Source: Paulinella micropora (Eukaryota; Cercozoa; Imbricatea; Euglyphida). From it: a stretch of DNA of 28,139 bases. Below the pieces are notes generated by a model, which had not been told where the DNA came from, searched no databases, and saw nothing but the letters and a program-made list of their open reading frames with translations. How positions within the stretch are numbered: the first letter of the stretch is position 1; every line of letters begins with the position of its first letter. Below, one piece after another: positions 10,254 to 20,130 of this stretch. The stretch covers positions 1,034,021 to 1,062,159 of the forward strand of contig BJOX01000050.1 of assembly GCA_009731375.1 (NCBI GenBank), read 5' to 3'. A program made the translations under genes and the position numbers.

Positions 10254-11061
10254 TTACGTTTCTCTCGAGCTCACGGCCCTGCTTCTTCTTCTTCTTCTTC
10301 TTCTTCTTCTTCTTCTTCGTCCTCCCCCACGTTTGGTAAATATTTTTGTTGCGATAGGAGCAGGCTTTTGTTTGCTGTCGTCGGTGTACTGGGGTTTGTT
10401 TTCGGCCAGCGGGATGATGTCAACTCCCGCGGCTCTCGGCTGCAACAACAAGAGCCACGTACTGGCCAGCAGGGCGAGCGTGGCTGAGAAGGCCAGCAGG
10501 CGCGCCCCTTTCATGTACTCTGTGATCGCGCCCAGGGATCCCAGCACACACGAACCGTACAGCAAAGCGGCCACCTTGTCGATCAGCCAGCCCTTGGGTC
10601 GCCTCGGAGCCAGCGACGCGTACTGAGAGCCGGCTTTCTCCAGCAGTCGTCGGCAGCCGCGCTGTACGGCCGGAATGAACAGAAGCGCGCGCTACGGGCG
10701 GCAGGGCCCAGGCCGCCGCCGCCGATCCCGCCGCCAGCGCCAGCGCCGCTGCCAGCGAGTACATGACCGCGCAGCCAAGCGCCAGCGATCTGGAATTTTG
10801 CAGGTACGGCTTGTCGTACAGAAACAGCCCGATGCAGACAAACAGCAGCTCACCGGCCGCCCACGGCTGGCTTGCGACTGGCTCAGAGCCCTCGCTGGTC
10901 CAGGGCAGCCAGAAGAACGCGTACCACACCAAAGAGTGCAACAGAGCCGCTACCGCGACCGCCGCGCAGTATTCCGTGCGCACGAAACACGGCCGGCGCC
11001 ACGCCGCGGCGGCTACGAGCAGCAGCGCGCTCGCGCTGTTGACGACAATCCACGCGATCAT
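10254..11061 (-). pseudogene. Multi-spanning membrane protein B, one frame change
   Basis: ATG 11061 starts a hydrophobic protein. Helices are seen at MIAWIVVNSASALLLVAAAAW, then a segment ending LVWYAFFWLPW, then WAAGELLFVCIGLFLY, then a long Ala/Leu helix. At the GC-alternating tract near 10685 the frame changes, and the protein reads on with LLFIPAVQRGC, VAALLYGSCVLGSLGAI and LLAFSATLALLASTWLLLL, giving six or seven membrane segments. The tail crosses a (TTC)n repeat (10282-10318) coding Arg in this frame. It is a paralogue of A about 1.4 kb away on the same strand. Seven-spanning proteins are common in large DNA viruses, but no receptor family motif is visible. Confidence 0.65.
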
Positions 11062-11891
11062 GTTTTTGTTGAGATTCTCGGCCTTGGGCGGGCAGCGCCC
11101 ACTGCACGCGTCCGGTCCAGCTCATCTTGTGTCCAGATTTCTTTTCTTTTTGTTTTCCTCCCTTTTTCGGTCCTGGTTGGGATTTTTTGCGGGGGAGGAA
11201 ATGAGAATTTTGCTTTTTTTTTTTTGGAGGGGCAAGGAAGACTGTGCGCAAAAGTGGAAGAAAGGTGGGAGGGAGGGGGGCGAGGTGGGGGGGGGGGGGG
11301 GGGGGGGGTTGGGAAAAAAAAAANNNNNNNNNNNNNNNNNNNNNNNNNNNNNNNNNNNNNNNNNNNNNNNNNNNNNNNNNNNNNNNNNNNNNNNNNNNNN
11401 NNNNNNNNNNNNNNNNNNNNNNNNNNNNNNNNNNNNNNNNNNNNNNNNNNNNNNNNNNNNNNNNNNNNNNNNNNNNNNNNNNNNNNNNNNNNNNNNNNNN
11501 NNNNNNNNNNNNNNNNNNNNNNNNNNNNNNNNNNNNNNNNNNNNNNNNNNNNNNNNNNNNNNNNNNNNNNNNNNNNNNNNNNNNNNNNNNNNNNNNNNNN
11601 NNNNNNNNNNNNNNNNNNNNNNNNNNNNNNNNNNNNNNNNNNNNNNNNNNNNNNNNNNNNNNNNNNNNNNNNNNNNNNNNNNNCAGCCCAGTTTTGGGGG
11701 GGGGGGCGCTTTTTGATTTCATTTGTTCCCCCCCCCCCGCCCGACTCGCTCCCTTTCCACCTTTCGTTCTTTTCTTAGGGGAGGGGAGGGGAGGAGGAGG
11801 GGGCGGGGAGGAGGGAGGGACTTTTGGTGTGTTGTTTTAGGTGTGGGGGGGTGCGCAGGCACGGCCATTGCGCTGCCGGCGTGCCGAGAGG
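11062..11891. other. Spacer with G-run and 360-base assembly gap
   Basis: A poly-G tract of about 23 bases near 11286-11308 precedes a gap at 11324-11683. After the gap the sequence is G/C homopolymer and GGGGA-repeat DNA up to the ATG of the ankyrin-like gene. No gene can be supported. Confidence 0.8.
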
Positions 11892-12992
11892 ATGATGCTG
11901 ACGATGAGGCAACACGCGTGTTATCTGCTGGCACCCGCACGCGCGGAAAAAGTCGCGAACGAGCTTAGGGCGAGCTGGCAAAGCTACCTCGACTGCACGC
12001 TCAACCTGCTACCGCCTACGTGCTCGAGGCCCGAGGTGAAATACTACATCCTGGCGTTCTGGCGCCAACCGGCCGGCAACAACCTGCAGCTGCTGGAGTT
12101 TATTCTGTGCTACAGCTTCCAGCTGACGAAGGTCTTCCAAGAACTCCAAGAGTTGTACCGGTGTAGTTTTAGCAGGGCCTGTTCGTTCCCGCTGCTAGAG
12201 CTGTTGACCCGAGACATGCGTCTGGTGGAGCGAGCGGTCCACTGGCAGGCCCAGAGGTTCTTCCGGGAGCTCGACCGAGAGCTCAGCTCTATTGTCTACG
12301 CCGACAACATCGTAACTAATGGCTGGGCCGGCAGCCTGAACGCCCCGGCAGTCGTGCACGCGGCAGCGTGGAACGACCGCCAGGCACTGCAATACCTGCT
12401 GCTAGTGGCCAGGGTTGATACCTCGTGGTGCAGCCAGAGCTGTTCGCTGCTGCAGCTGGCCATGCAACCCCTCGTGCCCCGCGCGGTTCAGGACGTGCAG
12501 GCCGCCGTAGACGTCGTTTTGCAGAGACCCCGGTTGCTGGCCCCGCACGTGGCTTCGGGCATCGCGTTCTTCTGTGTGACACACCGCAGTTCCCAGGAAC
12601 CTGCACGGGTGCTCCTCGGCGCCCTGCGCGCGGCCGCCCGGCGCCGCTTCAACCCGATCCGCTTCTGCCAAGTGCGGGGCCCCAGCCTGCTGGCGCTTAT
12701 GAGCGCCAGCGGGCTGGCGAGCCCCGATCCGGAGCTCCTGTGCCTGCTGCTCAGGCACGGGGCCGTGTACAAGGCCGGCAGCTCTACTGTAGAACAACGC
12801 AACTTAGTTCGCGCTTGGCTAGCTTGCCTCGACAACGACGACGAACTGATCGCCCGCGGGCGCCGGCTGGCGCTGCTCNNNNNNNNNNCGCAGGCGACGA
12901 CACCGGCCGGGCACACAAGACCGCAAGCTAAACGAACAAAAACAAAGAAGTATGTTAGGGAACACACAAAAGAAAGCAGGGGGGTGGGGTAG
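11892..12992 (+). CDS. Ankyrin-like repeat protein
   Basis: ATG 11892 (MMLTMRQHACYL) is the first ATG in a frame open to TAG 12990-12992. A 10-base gap at 12879-12888 makes the C-terminus uncertain; another frame would stop at 12931. The N-terminal half is helical and Leu/Phe/Arg-rich. The C-terminal half contains helix-pair units with ankyrin character, such as HAAAWNDRQALQYLLLVARVD and SLLALMSASG...ELLCLLLRHGAVY. Ankyrin families are expanded in nucleocytoviruses, where they often act as host-interaction adaptors. The units are divergent, so the family call is tentative. The gene is convergent with membrane gene C. Confidence 0.5.
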   Translation: MMLTMRQHACYLLAPARAEKVANELRASWQSYLDCTLNLLPPTCSRPEVKYYILAFWRQPAGNNLQLLEFILCYSFQLTKVFQELQELYRCSFSRACSFPLLELLTRDMRLVERAVHWQAQRFFRELDRELSSIVYADNIVTNGWAGSLNAPAVVHAAAWNDRQALQYLLLVARVDTSWCSQSCSLLQLAMQPLVPRAVQDVQAAVDVVLQRPRLLAPHVASGIAFFCVTHRSSQEPARVLLGALRAAARRRFNPIRFCQVRGPSLLALMSASGLASPDPELLCLLLRHGAVYKAGSSTVEQRNLVRAWLACLDNDDELIARGRRLALLXXXXQATTPAGHTRPQAKRTKTKKYVREHTKESRGVG

Positions 12993-13016
12993 AGCGCGCA
13001 TCCCTAGAAATTTTAA

Positions 13017-13036
13017 ATTAAAAACGACTTTTTAAT
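13017..13036. terminator. Candidate bidirectional polyadenylation region
   Basis: ATTAAA lies on the plus strand at 13017-13022, 25 bp after the ankyrin-like stop. Its reverse complement at 13031-13036 lies about 55 bp after the end of membrane gene C on the minus strand. The arrangement repeats what is seen at the other convergent pair near 7152-7203. Confidence 0.4.
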
Positions 13037-13090
13037 GTCTAGAGTTAACAACAAACTCTCCGGTGCTTTTGCCTTGTTCGATTCTGTCTG

Positions 13091-13891
13091 TTACGCCGTC
13101 GAGATCGACAGGAGGTCGCTGCAGCTCTCCGCGCGCCGCGCCCGCCTGCGCTTGACGGCTTCCGCGCGGGCCTCGTGGTAGATGCGCAGTTGACAGGCGC
13201 ACAGCCACAGCTCGGAAAAAGCGAGCAGGTCGCTGATAGTAGCCAGCAGTAACGCGGGCAGGCCGCTGCAAGAAATCGTCGCGAGCGTGACCCACACAAG
13301 CGCATACAGCACGTGCAGTGCCTGGGCGCAAAACAGCCACTGCAGCGTGAGCCTCGCCTGCGCGCGGACGTACGCCACCCGGCCGGCCACCCGCAGGGGC
13401 ACGTTGTGCAGACCCCCGCGCGCCTGACGCGCCATCCACCGCTGGTCCCGATTTAGTCTGTGCAGGTTTAGTGCCTGGTAAGCTGCCGTGGTCGCTTGGA
13501 CCGGCCAGGCCGACTTGTACAGCGCAAAGGCGGCCGCGCCCACGTGCGCTGACAGCAGCGCTACGCCAGCGCACGAGAGTTTCTCCGCGTTGTGCTTCCG
13601 GCCAAACCCCAGCAGCCCGGTGGGCGAACGGGCATGTAATTCGGCCCGCACCGGCCAGATCACGGCCAGCACGCAGGCCTCCGCGATATTCCGGTAACGC
13701 GGGCAGGCGCTTGAACCGGGTGCCCGCGACAAAAGCAACAGTCACAGGTGCGCCGTGCTCCAACAACACAGCAACGCCACGACCGGCACGGTGCGAGCCC
13801 CCGGCAGCGGGACCAGCAACAGACGGAGCATGCAGGCCATGCCCAACGGCACCGAACACAGGGCCGCGACTGTGATCGCAGCCTCTTGCAT
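13091..13891 (-). pseudogene. Multi-spanning membrane protein C with in-frame stop
   Basis: ATG 13891 (MQEAAITVAALCSVPLG) opens a hydrophobic protein. A TGA at 13744-13742 interrupts it inside a hydrophobic run (CCWSTAHL, stop, LLLLS), and the same frame then continues without further stops to TGA 13093-13091, about 266 codons in all. Later hydrophobic segments include CAGVALLSAHVGAAAFALY, ALHVLYALVWVTLATIS and LPALLLATISDLLAFSELW, and the C-terminus is Arg-rich. It resembles genes A and B in orientation and topology, but I do not see the FFWLPW motif. A minus-strand frame from 13859 to 13032 is also open but is less membrane-like. Single stop: true lesion or base error. Confidence 0.6.
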
Positions 13892-14170
13892 CCCTGCTGC
13901 TGCCCCGTCGTCCCTGACCGCTTTCTTTTTTTTTCCTTGGCCTGGCGAGTTTGCGCTTTTTTTTCTACCCCCCGACACGTTCAATTTGGCCGTTTACGCG
14001 CGAGAGGACCGCAAGAAAGTCACTATGAGGATTTTTTTAAAAAGGATTTGCTCCCGCCCGCTACTTCTCGATTGTTCTTCTCTCTCTACTTTTTCCGCCC
14101 CTCCCAACCCTTGCGCACAAAGCTAACGAAAATGCCGAAATGTCCTTCACTGAACAAAAATTTCTTCGGT

Positions 14171-14543
14171 GGCCGCAAAATGCGGTGAAAGAAAGTTTCG
14201 CGCGAATCTGTCGCAAAATGCGGTGAAAGTCGTTTTGTCGCGAAGTGCACCGGGTTCTGGACAAACGAGAAAAAAAAAAGTTTGGTCATTTCGGCATTTG
14301 CGTTGGGTTTAATAGCAAAAATTTCGGGAAAGGTCGGCGGGCGGGGAGAAATACACCAAGAATATTAATTTTCCCCGCCGCCAATCCTTCCCGAATTTTT
14401 TGCTATCCAATCTAGCCCATTGCCAAAATGACCAGATTTTTTTTTCTGAGCTGTCCGGAACCCGTCTAACTTGGCGACAAAACGACCTTCACCGTATTTC
14501 GCGACAGATTTGCGCGAAACGGCTCTTGACGGATTTTGCGGCT
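14171..14543. repeat. Long imperfect palindrome (candidate replication origin)
   Basis: The left arm (about 14171-14349) and the right arm (about 14368-14543) are reverse complements with scattered mismatches. For example, TTTCGCGCGAATCTGTCGC at 14195-14213 pairs with GCGACAGATTTGCGCGAAA at 14501-14519, and GTCGTTTTGTCG pairs with CGACAAAACGAC. The centre near 14358 is AT-rich and flanked by GGCGGGCGGGGA/TCCCCGCCGCC. The left arm also holds CGCAAAATGCGGTGAAAG twice, 39 bp apart. It lies between divergently transcribed genes (13891 minus, 14754 plus). Confidence 0.8.
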
Positions 14544-14753
14544 ACCCCCTCCCCATCCTTTCCCCAGAAAATTTTCTGTGGCTACAAATGTGCCGAAATA
14601 TCCTTCGCCCAAAAAAAATTTCTTTGCGTGCCGCATTTTGCGGCAAAAGGCCGTAGCTTCCGGCATTTTCCCCCCCGTTCGAAACCACACTAAAAAAAAA
14701 GCAAATCTGCAGCAAAGAAAAAAAAAGAGGCGAGGTTGGGTTTTACCAAGACT

Positions 14754-16137
14754 ATGCCGGAAACTTTGTTTCAAAAAGAGCTGCTAGAGGAGGCAGTTGT
14801 AGAGATTAAGCATTGCGAAGGCTTCGAGCAGTTCAGAAGGCTCGGTCGCGTACGAGATTGCCTGAAACACCGTTCAGAGCCCCTTGTTACCTTTCGAGTA
14901 GATCTGCCCCCTCCGCCCAGAACGGAACTATGGCCCGCAAACATTGCTGTTTGTGCCACCTGTGAACCGGCATTAAGCCCTGCTGAGAAACCTCCGCGCA
15001 AAAAGCACAGACAGCACAGCCCGCTGCCCGAGTTAGCAAAGGAACAACAAAGCCTGCTAATCTCATCGTCGATATCAACATCACCGGACCTGCAAACTTT
15101 GGCGCCGAAATTGAGGGGGGCCTTCTGGTCCAGACAGCGGCGACGCTGCTCGCAGACAAACTAAGCACCGGACTAGCCACGAGTTGGCATGCGTTTGACC
15201 TTCGCCGCGACGTACGTCGCTGCCTGCAATCCCTACGATTGACCGCGGCTGCTAAGGGCGCAGAAAGAGAACTGTACAAGATCCTGTGCAGTGAATCCGC
15301 TCTGGAGAAAGATTGTTGTAGAAAGATGTACGCGATGCTGCTAGAGATTTTTTTGCTAGACCAAGCCGCGCCTAGCGTGCTAAAAGCGGGCGAGCTGCTG
15401 TACGAGTTGTATGTTCATCGCGAATGGCAGCCGGTCGAATATAAGCAACGCTTGGCCATATGTACGCTGGCCCTGGCCTTGTGCATGAAGTTTGTGGGCC
15501 CTTTTCAAAGCACGGAAGAGCCCATGCAGAACTTGTTCGGGTCTCGGGCAAAAACTAGGTACGGCTCCTGGTGCATGTGGGTCTACAGCCTAGCCTTGGC
15601 GCTGGCACGCCAATGGGGAGCGGAGGTCGAGGCGCTAAGACCAGAAGACCCTGGGTGCATAAACTCTCCGGCTGGCCAGCCGACCGACGCAATCAGCGAG
15701 CACGACTTGATCACCAAGTGGGCCGAGGGTATCAGAGAAAACAAGCACAGGGCAACGCTAAGCGATTACCGAGATTGTCTAACGTCTTTGCCGCCGGCAC
15801 TACAGCATTTGCGCGTCAGCGTAGAGTTCATAGAACAGAAAACACGCAGATTTCTTTTCTTCTACGGGCCCGGGCTGCAAAACCCGCACGTCAGGCGCCT
15901 GATGCCGAGAAGTCCCCGGCTTTTGTTCTCTGCGCAAAAAATCATCGAGCGCGATCCCAAAACAAGGCAACCGACCAGCGGCGAGGTTGAATTCGAATGC
16001 AAAGAATGGGCGCTAGACCCCATGCAGCTGGAAGTAGTGGAAGATCGGCTGGGATACGTGGCCGTCATGCCCAGAAACGACGAGGACCTAAACAAATTCC
16101 GCTCTGTAGTAGCAAGGTGGTGCGGGCCAATCACGCA
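14754..16137 (+). pseudogene. Unrecognised virus-like gene, frame-changed and cut by a LINE
   Basis: ATG 14754 (MPETLFQKELLEEAVVEIKH) opens a soluble, charged protein. In a Pro/Lys-rich stretch near 14990-15050 the convincing frame changes to one reading NLIVDINITGPANFGAEIEG and continuing without a stop. The later part is rich in Leu/Ala helices and Cys. At 16137 the reading frame meets the 5' end of LINE copy 1, which it would read out of frame to a stop at 16279. The native C-terminus is therefore missing. About 460 residues remain. I recognise no family. It is divergent from membrane gene C across the palindrome. Confidence 0.6.
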
Positions 16138-18771
16138 GGCTTGGCGGGGCACGCAGAACGAAGGTCTCCGCGCCGGTGCAAAGGGAGGATGGCTCACTGG
16201 CGTGTACGCTGCCGGAAAAGGTCGCTCGGTGGGAGGAATTTCGGAAAAATTCGGTGAAGCCACGGGAAAATCCGGCTAGTGCGGCTGTTGTGGTGGAGTG
16301 CTGTGCAGAAGCAGGCTCGCTGGAGTGGGAGGATGCCGAAGCTAAGCGGCAGTTCCACTGGAACGACCGCTTCAGAGATGAGGTGGCCCGGGCTATGAAG
16401 GAGCACGAAGTAGGTGAAGACACTTGCGAAGAGCTGGACAAGCCGTTCACGCAAGAGGAGGTCCTTGCAAGGCAACGTGCCCTGAATAACCACAAAGCTT
16501 GTGGCGAGGACAACGTGAAGAACGAGATGCTCAAGTATGGCGGCGCCTACATCAATGGCTACTTAACGCAGTACTTCAACTGGATTCGAGAAGCCGAGAG
16601 GACTCCAAAAGCTTGGGGCAAGGGAATCATCGTCAATATCCCCAAGGGTGGGGATCCTACGGATCCTGACAACTGGAGGGATATCTCGATTATTAGTTGC
16701 CTTGGTAAGCTGTATCTGTCCTTATTAGCTACTCGTCTAACGCTCTTCGTGGATGGCCCGGATAAGCTACGTCCAGAGCAGGGAGGCTTCCGCCCGGGGC
16801 GTCGCACTACGGATCAGGTCTTTACCCTTTGGCAGAGGTTGAAGGGGCGTCAGCAGCAGAAGCGGGAGTCGTATGTCCTGTTCGTCGATCTACGCAAGGC
16901 TTTCCCGTCTGTTTGGAGAGATGGCCTATTTGAGAGGCTCTGGAAGCTGGGTGTAAGGGGCAAGTTCTGGCGCACGCTACGCAGGTGCTACGAGCAGACT
17001 TCGTCGCAAGTGCTAGTTGATGGAGCACTCACCCGCGAAGTGCTGGAGGGTGTAGGGGTCCAACAGGGGTCCCCCTCTCTCCCACACTCTTCAACGTCTT
17101 TATGGATGAACTGTGTGATCGGCTGGCGAGTGCCCTCAAGACCACGGATGTGAAGCGGCTGAACGACATCAAGGCACTTCTCTACGCGGACGACGTGGCT
17201 CTCATCGCTCACGGTCGCACCGAGCTCCAGAAGATGGTCAATGTTGTGGCCAAGTTCGCGGAAGATTATCGGCTGGAAGTCAACCTGAAGCCCGGCAAGA
17301 CGGAAATCATGCCCATTTACACGTCGAGCAAGGCGAAACGACCAAGTATCAGGGAGCGAGGTGAGCCCGTGGTGTGGTTTCGCGGCCAGAAGCTTTGTGT
17401 CACCAGTCAGTACAAGTATCTGGGAGTGGTTATCACCGACGACCTGAAGTGGAAGGAGCAGGCCCTGCGGGCAACGCGTGTCACTGAAGTCGCCACTGCA
17501 GGTTGGTACTCTTTGTGGTGTGCAGGTGAGATACAAGCTAGGTATCGTCTCATGTGCTGGAATCAACTTGTGGGAGCCAAGCTGAAGTACGCCTTCGATG
17601 TCTGGCCTGCCCCCGTATCGCAGCGCACCAAGCTGGAGGCAGCAATGCTGCGCCCCATGCGGATGATTCTCGGCATCAGCCCTAAGACAAGCAAGTGGAT
17701 TACACTCTTCCTGGCTCTTTGAGTGCGGAGAGTTTGCGACTGGCGGCGCAATTGAAGTTCTATGGACGGCTGCATGTTCTACCGGAGGAGCGATTTCCTG
17801 TCGTCGCATCTCAAGTCAAATCCGACTGGACTGCGGAGGCCGAAGGCGCTATCAGTGGCTCAATGGATCTGTTACAAGGGCTTAAGGAGCTTCTAAATAG
17901 CTCAGAGAAGGACCTCGAGGGCTGGAGCTCGACTGTGGACAAGTGGACCCTTCGGCAGGACGTCAAGATGGTGCAGCAACTGATGTGGGACAAGCGAGAG
18001 GCAGGCAGCGATCTTACTGATGGCCTGCGAGTCATTCTAAGACAAGTCTTTGGAACTAAGGAGTTCCCAAGGTGGGCAGCTCTTGATGATGCGCATTATA
18101 ATCTGCTTCGGAGAAGGTTGCTCAGCTGCAACAACCGCCTTCGGTTGTACCGCAGCAAGTTGGTCAGTGGCATGTCCCCTCGCTGCTTCTGTTGTCATGA
18201 TGATGTCAATGAGTCCCTTGCGCACTTCTTATGGGATTGCCCCATGCATGAGGTGAGACGTAAGCAGCTGTTGCTGAGTATGCAGAGGCTCGGTGGCATG
18301 GGTGTGGGGGGTGCTGAAGGGGATGGAGGGAGTGAGGAGGGTGGTGAGGTCGTAGGCAGTGAGGTTGCGGTTGAGGATATGTTGCTTGGGCGGGAGCGGG
18401 ATGGCTCTGTGCGGCAGGGTTGGGATGATATGTCGCCTGAGGATCAATCACGATTGTTTTGTAAGTTTTTTCAGGGGAAGTCGCGCTTCCGCAGTAACTT
18501 TAGACTTGCTGCGTTGTTAGGGGTTACAGCGTTGCGCCCCCCTCCAAAGTTGGATGTGTTGTTTGGATCATATGTGTCTGAGTGTTGGTTTGCTAGGGAG
18601 GGTAAAAGGGAGGAGCTTGGGGTGGAGGATGGGGGCGAGGAGGTGATTGACCTCACTGAGGTTCCATCAGCTTCTGTCCCACCCTCTCCCCCAAGTGACG
18701 TTGATGTTGCGCGGCGCGGCCGTCCGCGCAGTGTGGACGTCCTGGCTAGAGAGAGGGTTTCAAGTGCATAA
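16138..18771 (+). mobile_element. Non-LTR retrotransposon copy 1, 5'-truncated and frameshifted
   Basis: From 16138 the sequence matches copy 2 (from 25410) at high identity up to about 18760. The 5' part (leader, endonuclease) is absent. Reverse transcriptase motifs are present: VLFVDLRKAF, YADDV near 17183 and C-x2-C-x9-H-x4-C. Relative to copy 2 there is a 1-base loss at 17071-17082, within the QGSP motif region, and a 4-base loss (GCGC) near 17712-17716 that brings a TGA at 17720-17722. The frame then ends at TAA 18769-18771 with a 3' end unlike copy 2. 5' truncation is typical of target-primed reverse transcription. No target-site duplication could be identified. Confidence 0.9.
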
Positions 18772-19002
18772 CCTGATCATAATACTAATAACAAAACCTA
18801 ATCCTTAATTCACTCAACCCAGACGGAAAGAGACAAAATGTTATAGGGAAACCTCTGGAAGGGGTGGTGCACATCCGACGAAGAAGAAGCATCCATACCT
18901 GATGGCAATATTGATGCACACACACACATACATACATATATATACATATATATATCCATATATATATCCATATATATATTATATATATATTATATATATA
19001 TA
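18772..19002. repeat. LINE 3' flank and TA-rich microsatellite
   Basis: Unique AT-rich sequence follows the LINE copy, then (CA)n, CATACATA and a long imperfect (TA)n/ATATCC tract from about 18916. The true LINE 3' end cannot be placed, because copy 2 runs off the window. Confidence 0.7.
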
Positions 19003-19135
19003 GTGCTTCTCTGTCAATGGCTGATGCATTTCTGCACATGCGCCTCCATCGTCTCACCCGTGAGGGGAGTACGAAGAATTGACGATAAGCTCTAATGACA
19101 CCCCCGCAAGGGCAGTTCCAACACTTCCAGACGGG
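19003..19135 (-). mobile_element. SINE copy 1, lacking the tRNA-like head
   Basis: This is the reverse complement of the body of the SINE at 20483-20737: CAATGGCTGATGCATTTCTG at its left, through the segment complementary to CCTTGCGGGGGTGTCAT, to CCAGACGGG at 19135. It lies between two TA microsatellites, and the tRNA-like part is missing. Confidence 0.85.
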
Positions 19136-19285
19136 TATATATATATATAATATATATAAATATATATACATATATACATATGCATACATAAAATATATGT
19201 ATATGTATATATATATATTTATATATAATAAATATATATATATATACATATATATATACATATATATATTGTACATATATATATA
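19136..19285. repeat. Imperfect (TA)n microsatellite
   Basis: About 150 bp of TATA/CATA/AATA variants. Open frames of Ile and Tyr across it are artefacts. Confidence 0.95.
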
Positions 19286-19860
19286 GAAAAGAGAGGAAGG
19301 GAGGGAGGGAGGGAGCAAATCCGACCACGATGTAGCAGATTCAGTATGTACGAATGTACTTATCTTAATGTTTAAAATATATTTACCTTCTTTGTAGGAA
19401 GTAGGAGAAGTCTTCTGCACCCATTACACCTATTTTATTGTTTTTTATTGTTTTTTATTTTAATGTAAACTGTTTACCTTTTCTCTCTTTTGAGGTTGTT
19501 TTCAAATCTGGTTCCTGCGTTTTAGTGTTTGTGTTACAGTAAGGTTCGTTGTCTTCCTCTGGCTCGATGTCTTTTTGACTCAGTCTTGACTCCTATCTTG
19601 TGCTCGCGTCGCTGTGCAGTCTGGTATGCGTTCTGTTGTATTTCTGCCCTTAAATCTTTTGTTTGCCTGTTTTAACGGCTGACTGTTGGTTGGGGGTTCT
19701 GTTTGCTTTTTCACCTAGGCGTGCTTGGATGTCTGCTTTCTGCTTTTATGTTCTTGTATTTTATTTCTCTCTTGCGCTGGTGCTGCTCCCAGTTGTCGTC
19801 CTTTTTATTTTGTCTTGGTGCTTGGTTGCTCCCGGTTGTCCTTGTGTCAAGGATGATTAG
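19286..19860. other. Host intergenic DNA, no gene seen
   Basis: A GGGA tract is followed by T-rich unique sequence with a tandem TTGTTTTTTA unit near 19438-19458. Frames are short and hydrophobic because of T richness. No conserved motif is visible. Confidence 0.6.
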
Positions 19861-19871
19861 TGTGCACGTGT

Positions 19872-19902
<31 letters not shown>

Positions 19903-20060
19903 GTTGTGTGTGTGTGTGTGTGTGCACGTGTGTGTGTGTGTGTGTGTATGTGTGCTTGTACATGCATATGTCTTGTCTGCCGTTGCTGTTGCCACTTTTT
20001 GTTGTTGCTGTTGTTGTTGCTGTTGTTGTTTTTGTTGCTGTTATTGCTATTGTTGTTATG
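19861..20060. repeat. (TG)n and (TTG)n microsatellites
   Basis: GT repeats at 19861-19953 include GCACGTG units. TTG/CTG triplets follow from about 19980 to 20058. Confidence 0.95.
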
Positions 20061-20130
20061 GTGTTTTCCTTTACGCTGGGTTTTTGGGTGTGTTTTGTTT
20101 TGTTATGTCATTGTTGTGTGTGTGTTTGCC

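Noticed and set aside
14134-14640. CRISPR array
   Set aside because: Repeats are only two direct copies and an inverted pair with no regular spacers, and the setting is eukaryotic.
15239-16279. A chimeric viral-LINE protein
   Set aside because: The frame passes from the viral gene into the LINE in a phase different from the LINE's own reading frame, so the last 45 or so residues are an accident of the junction.
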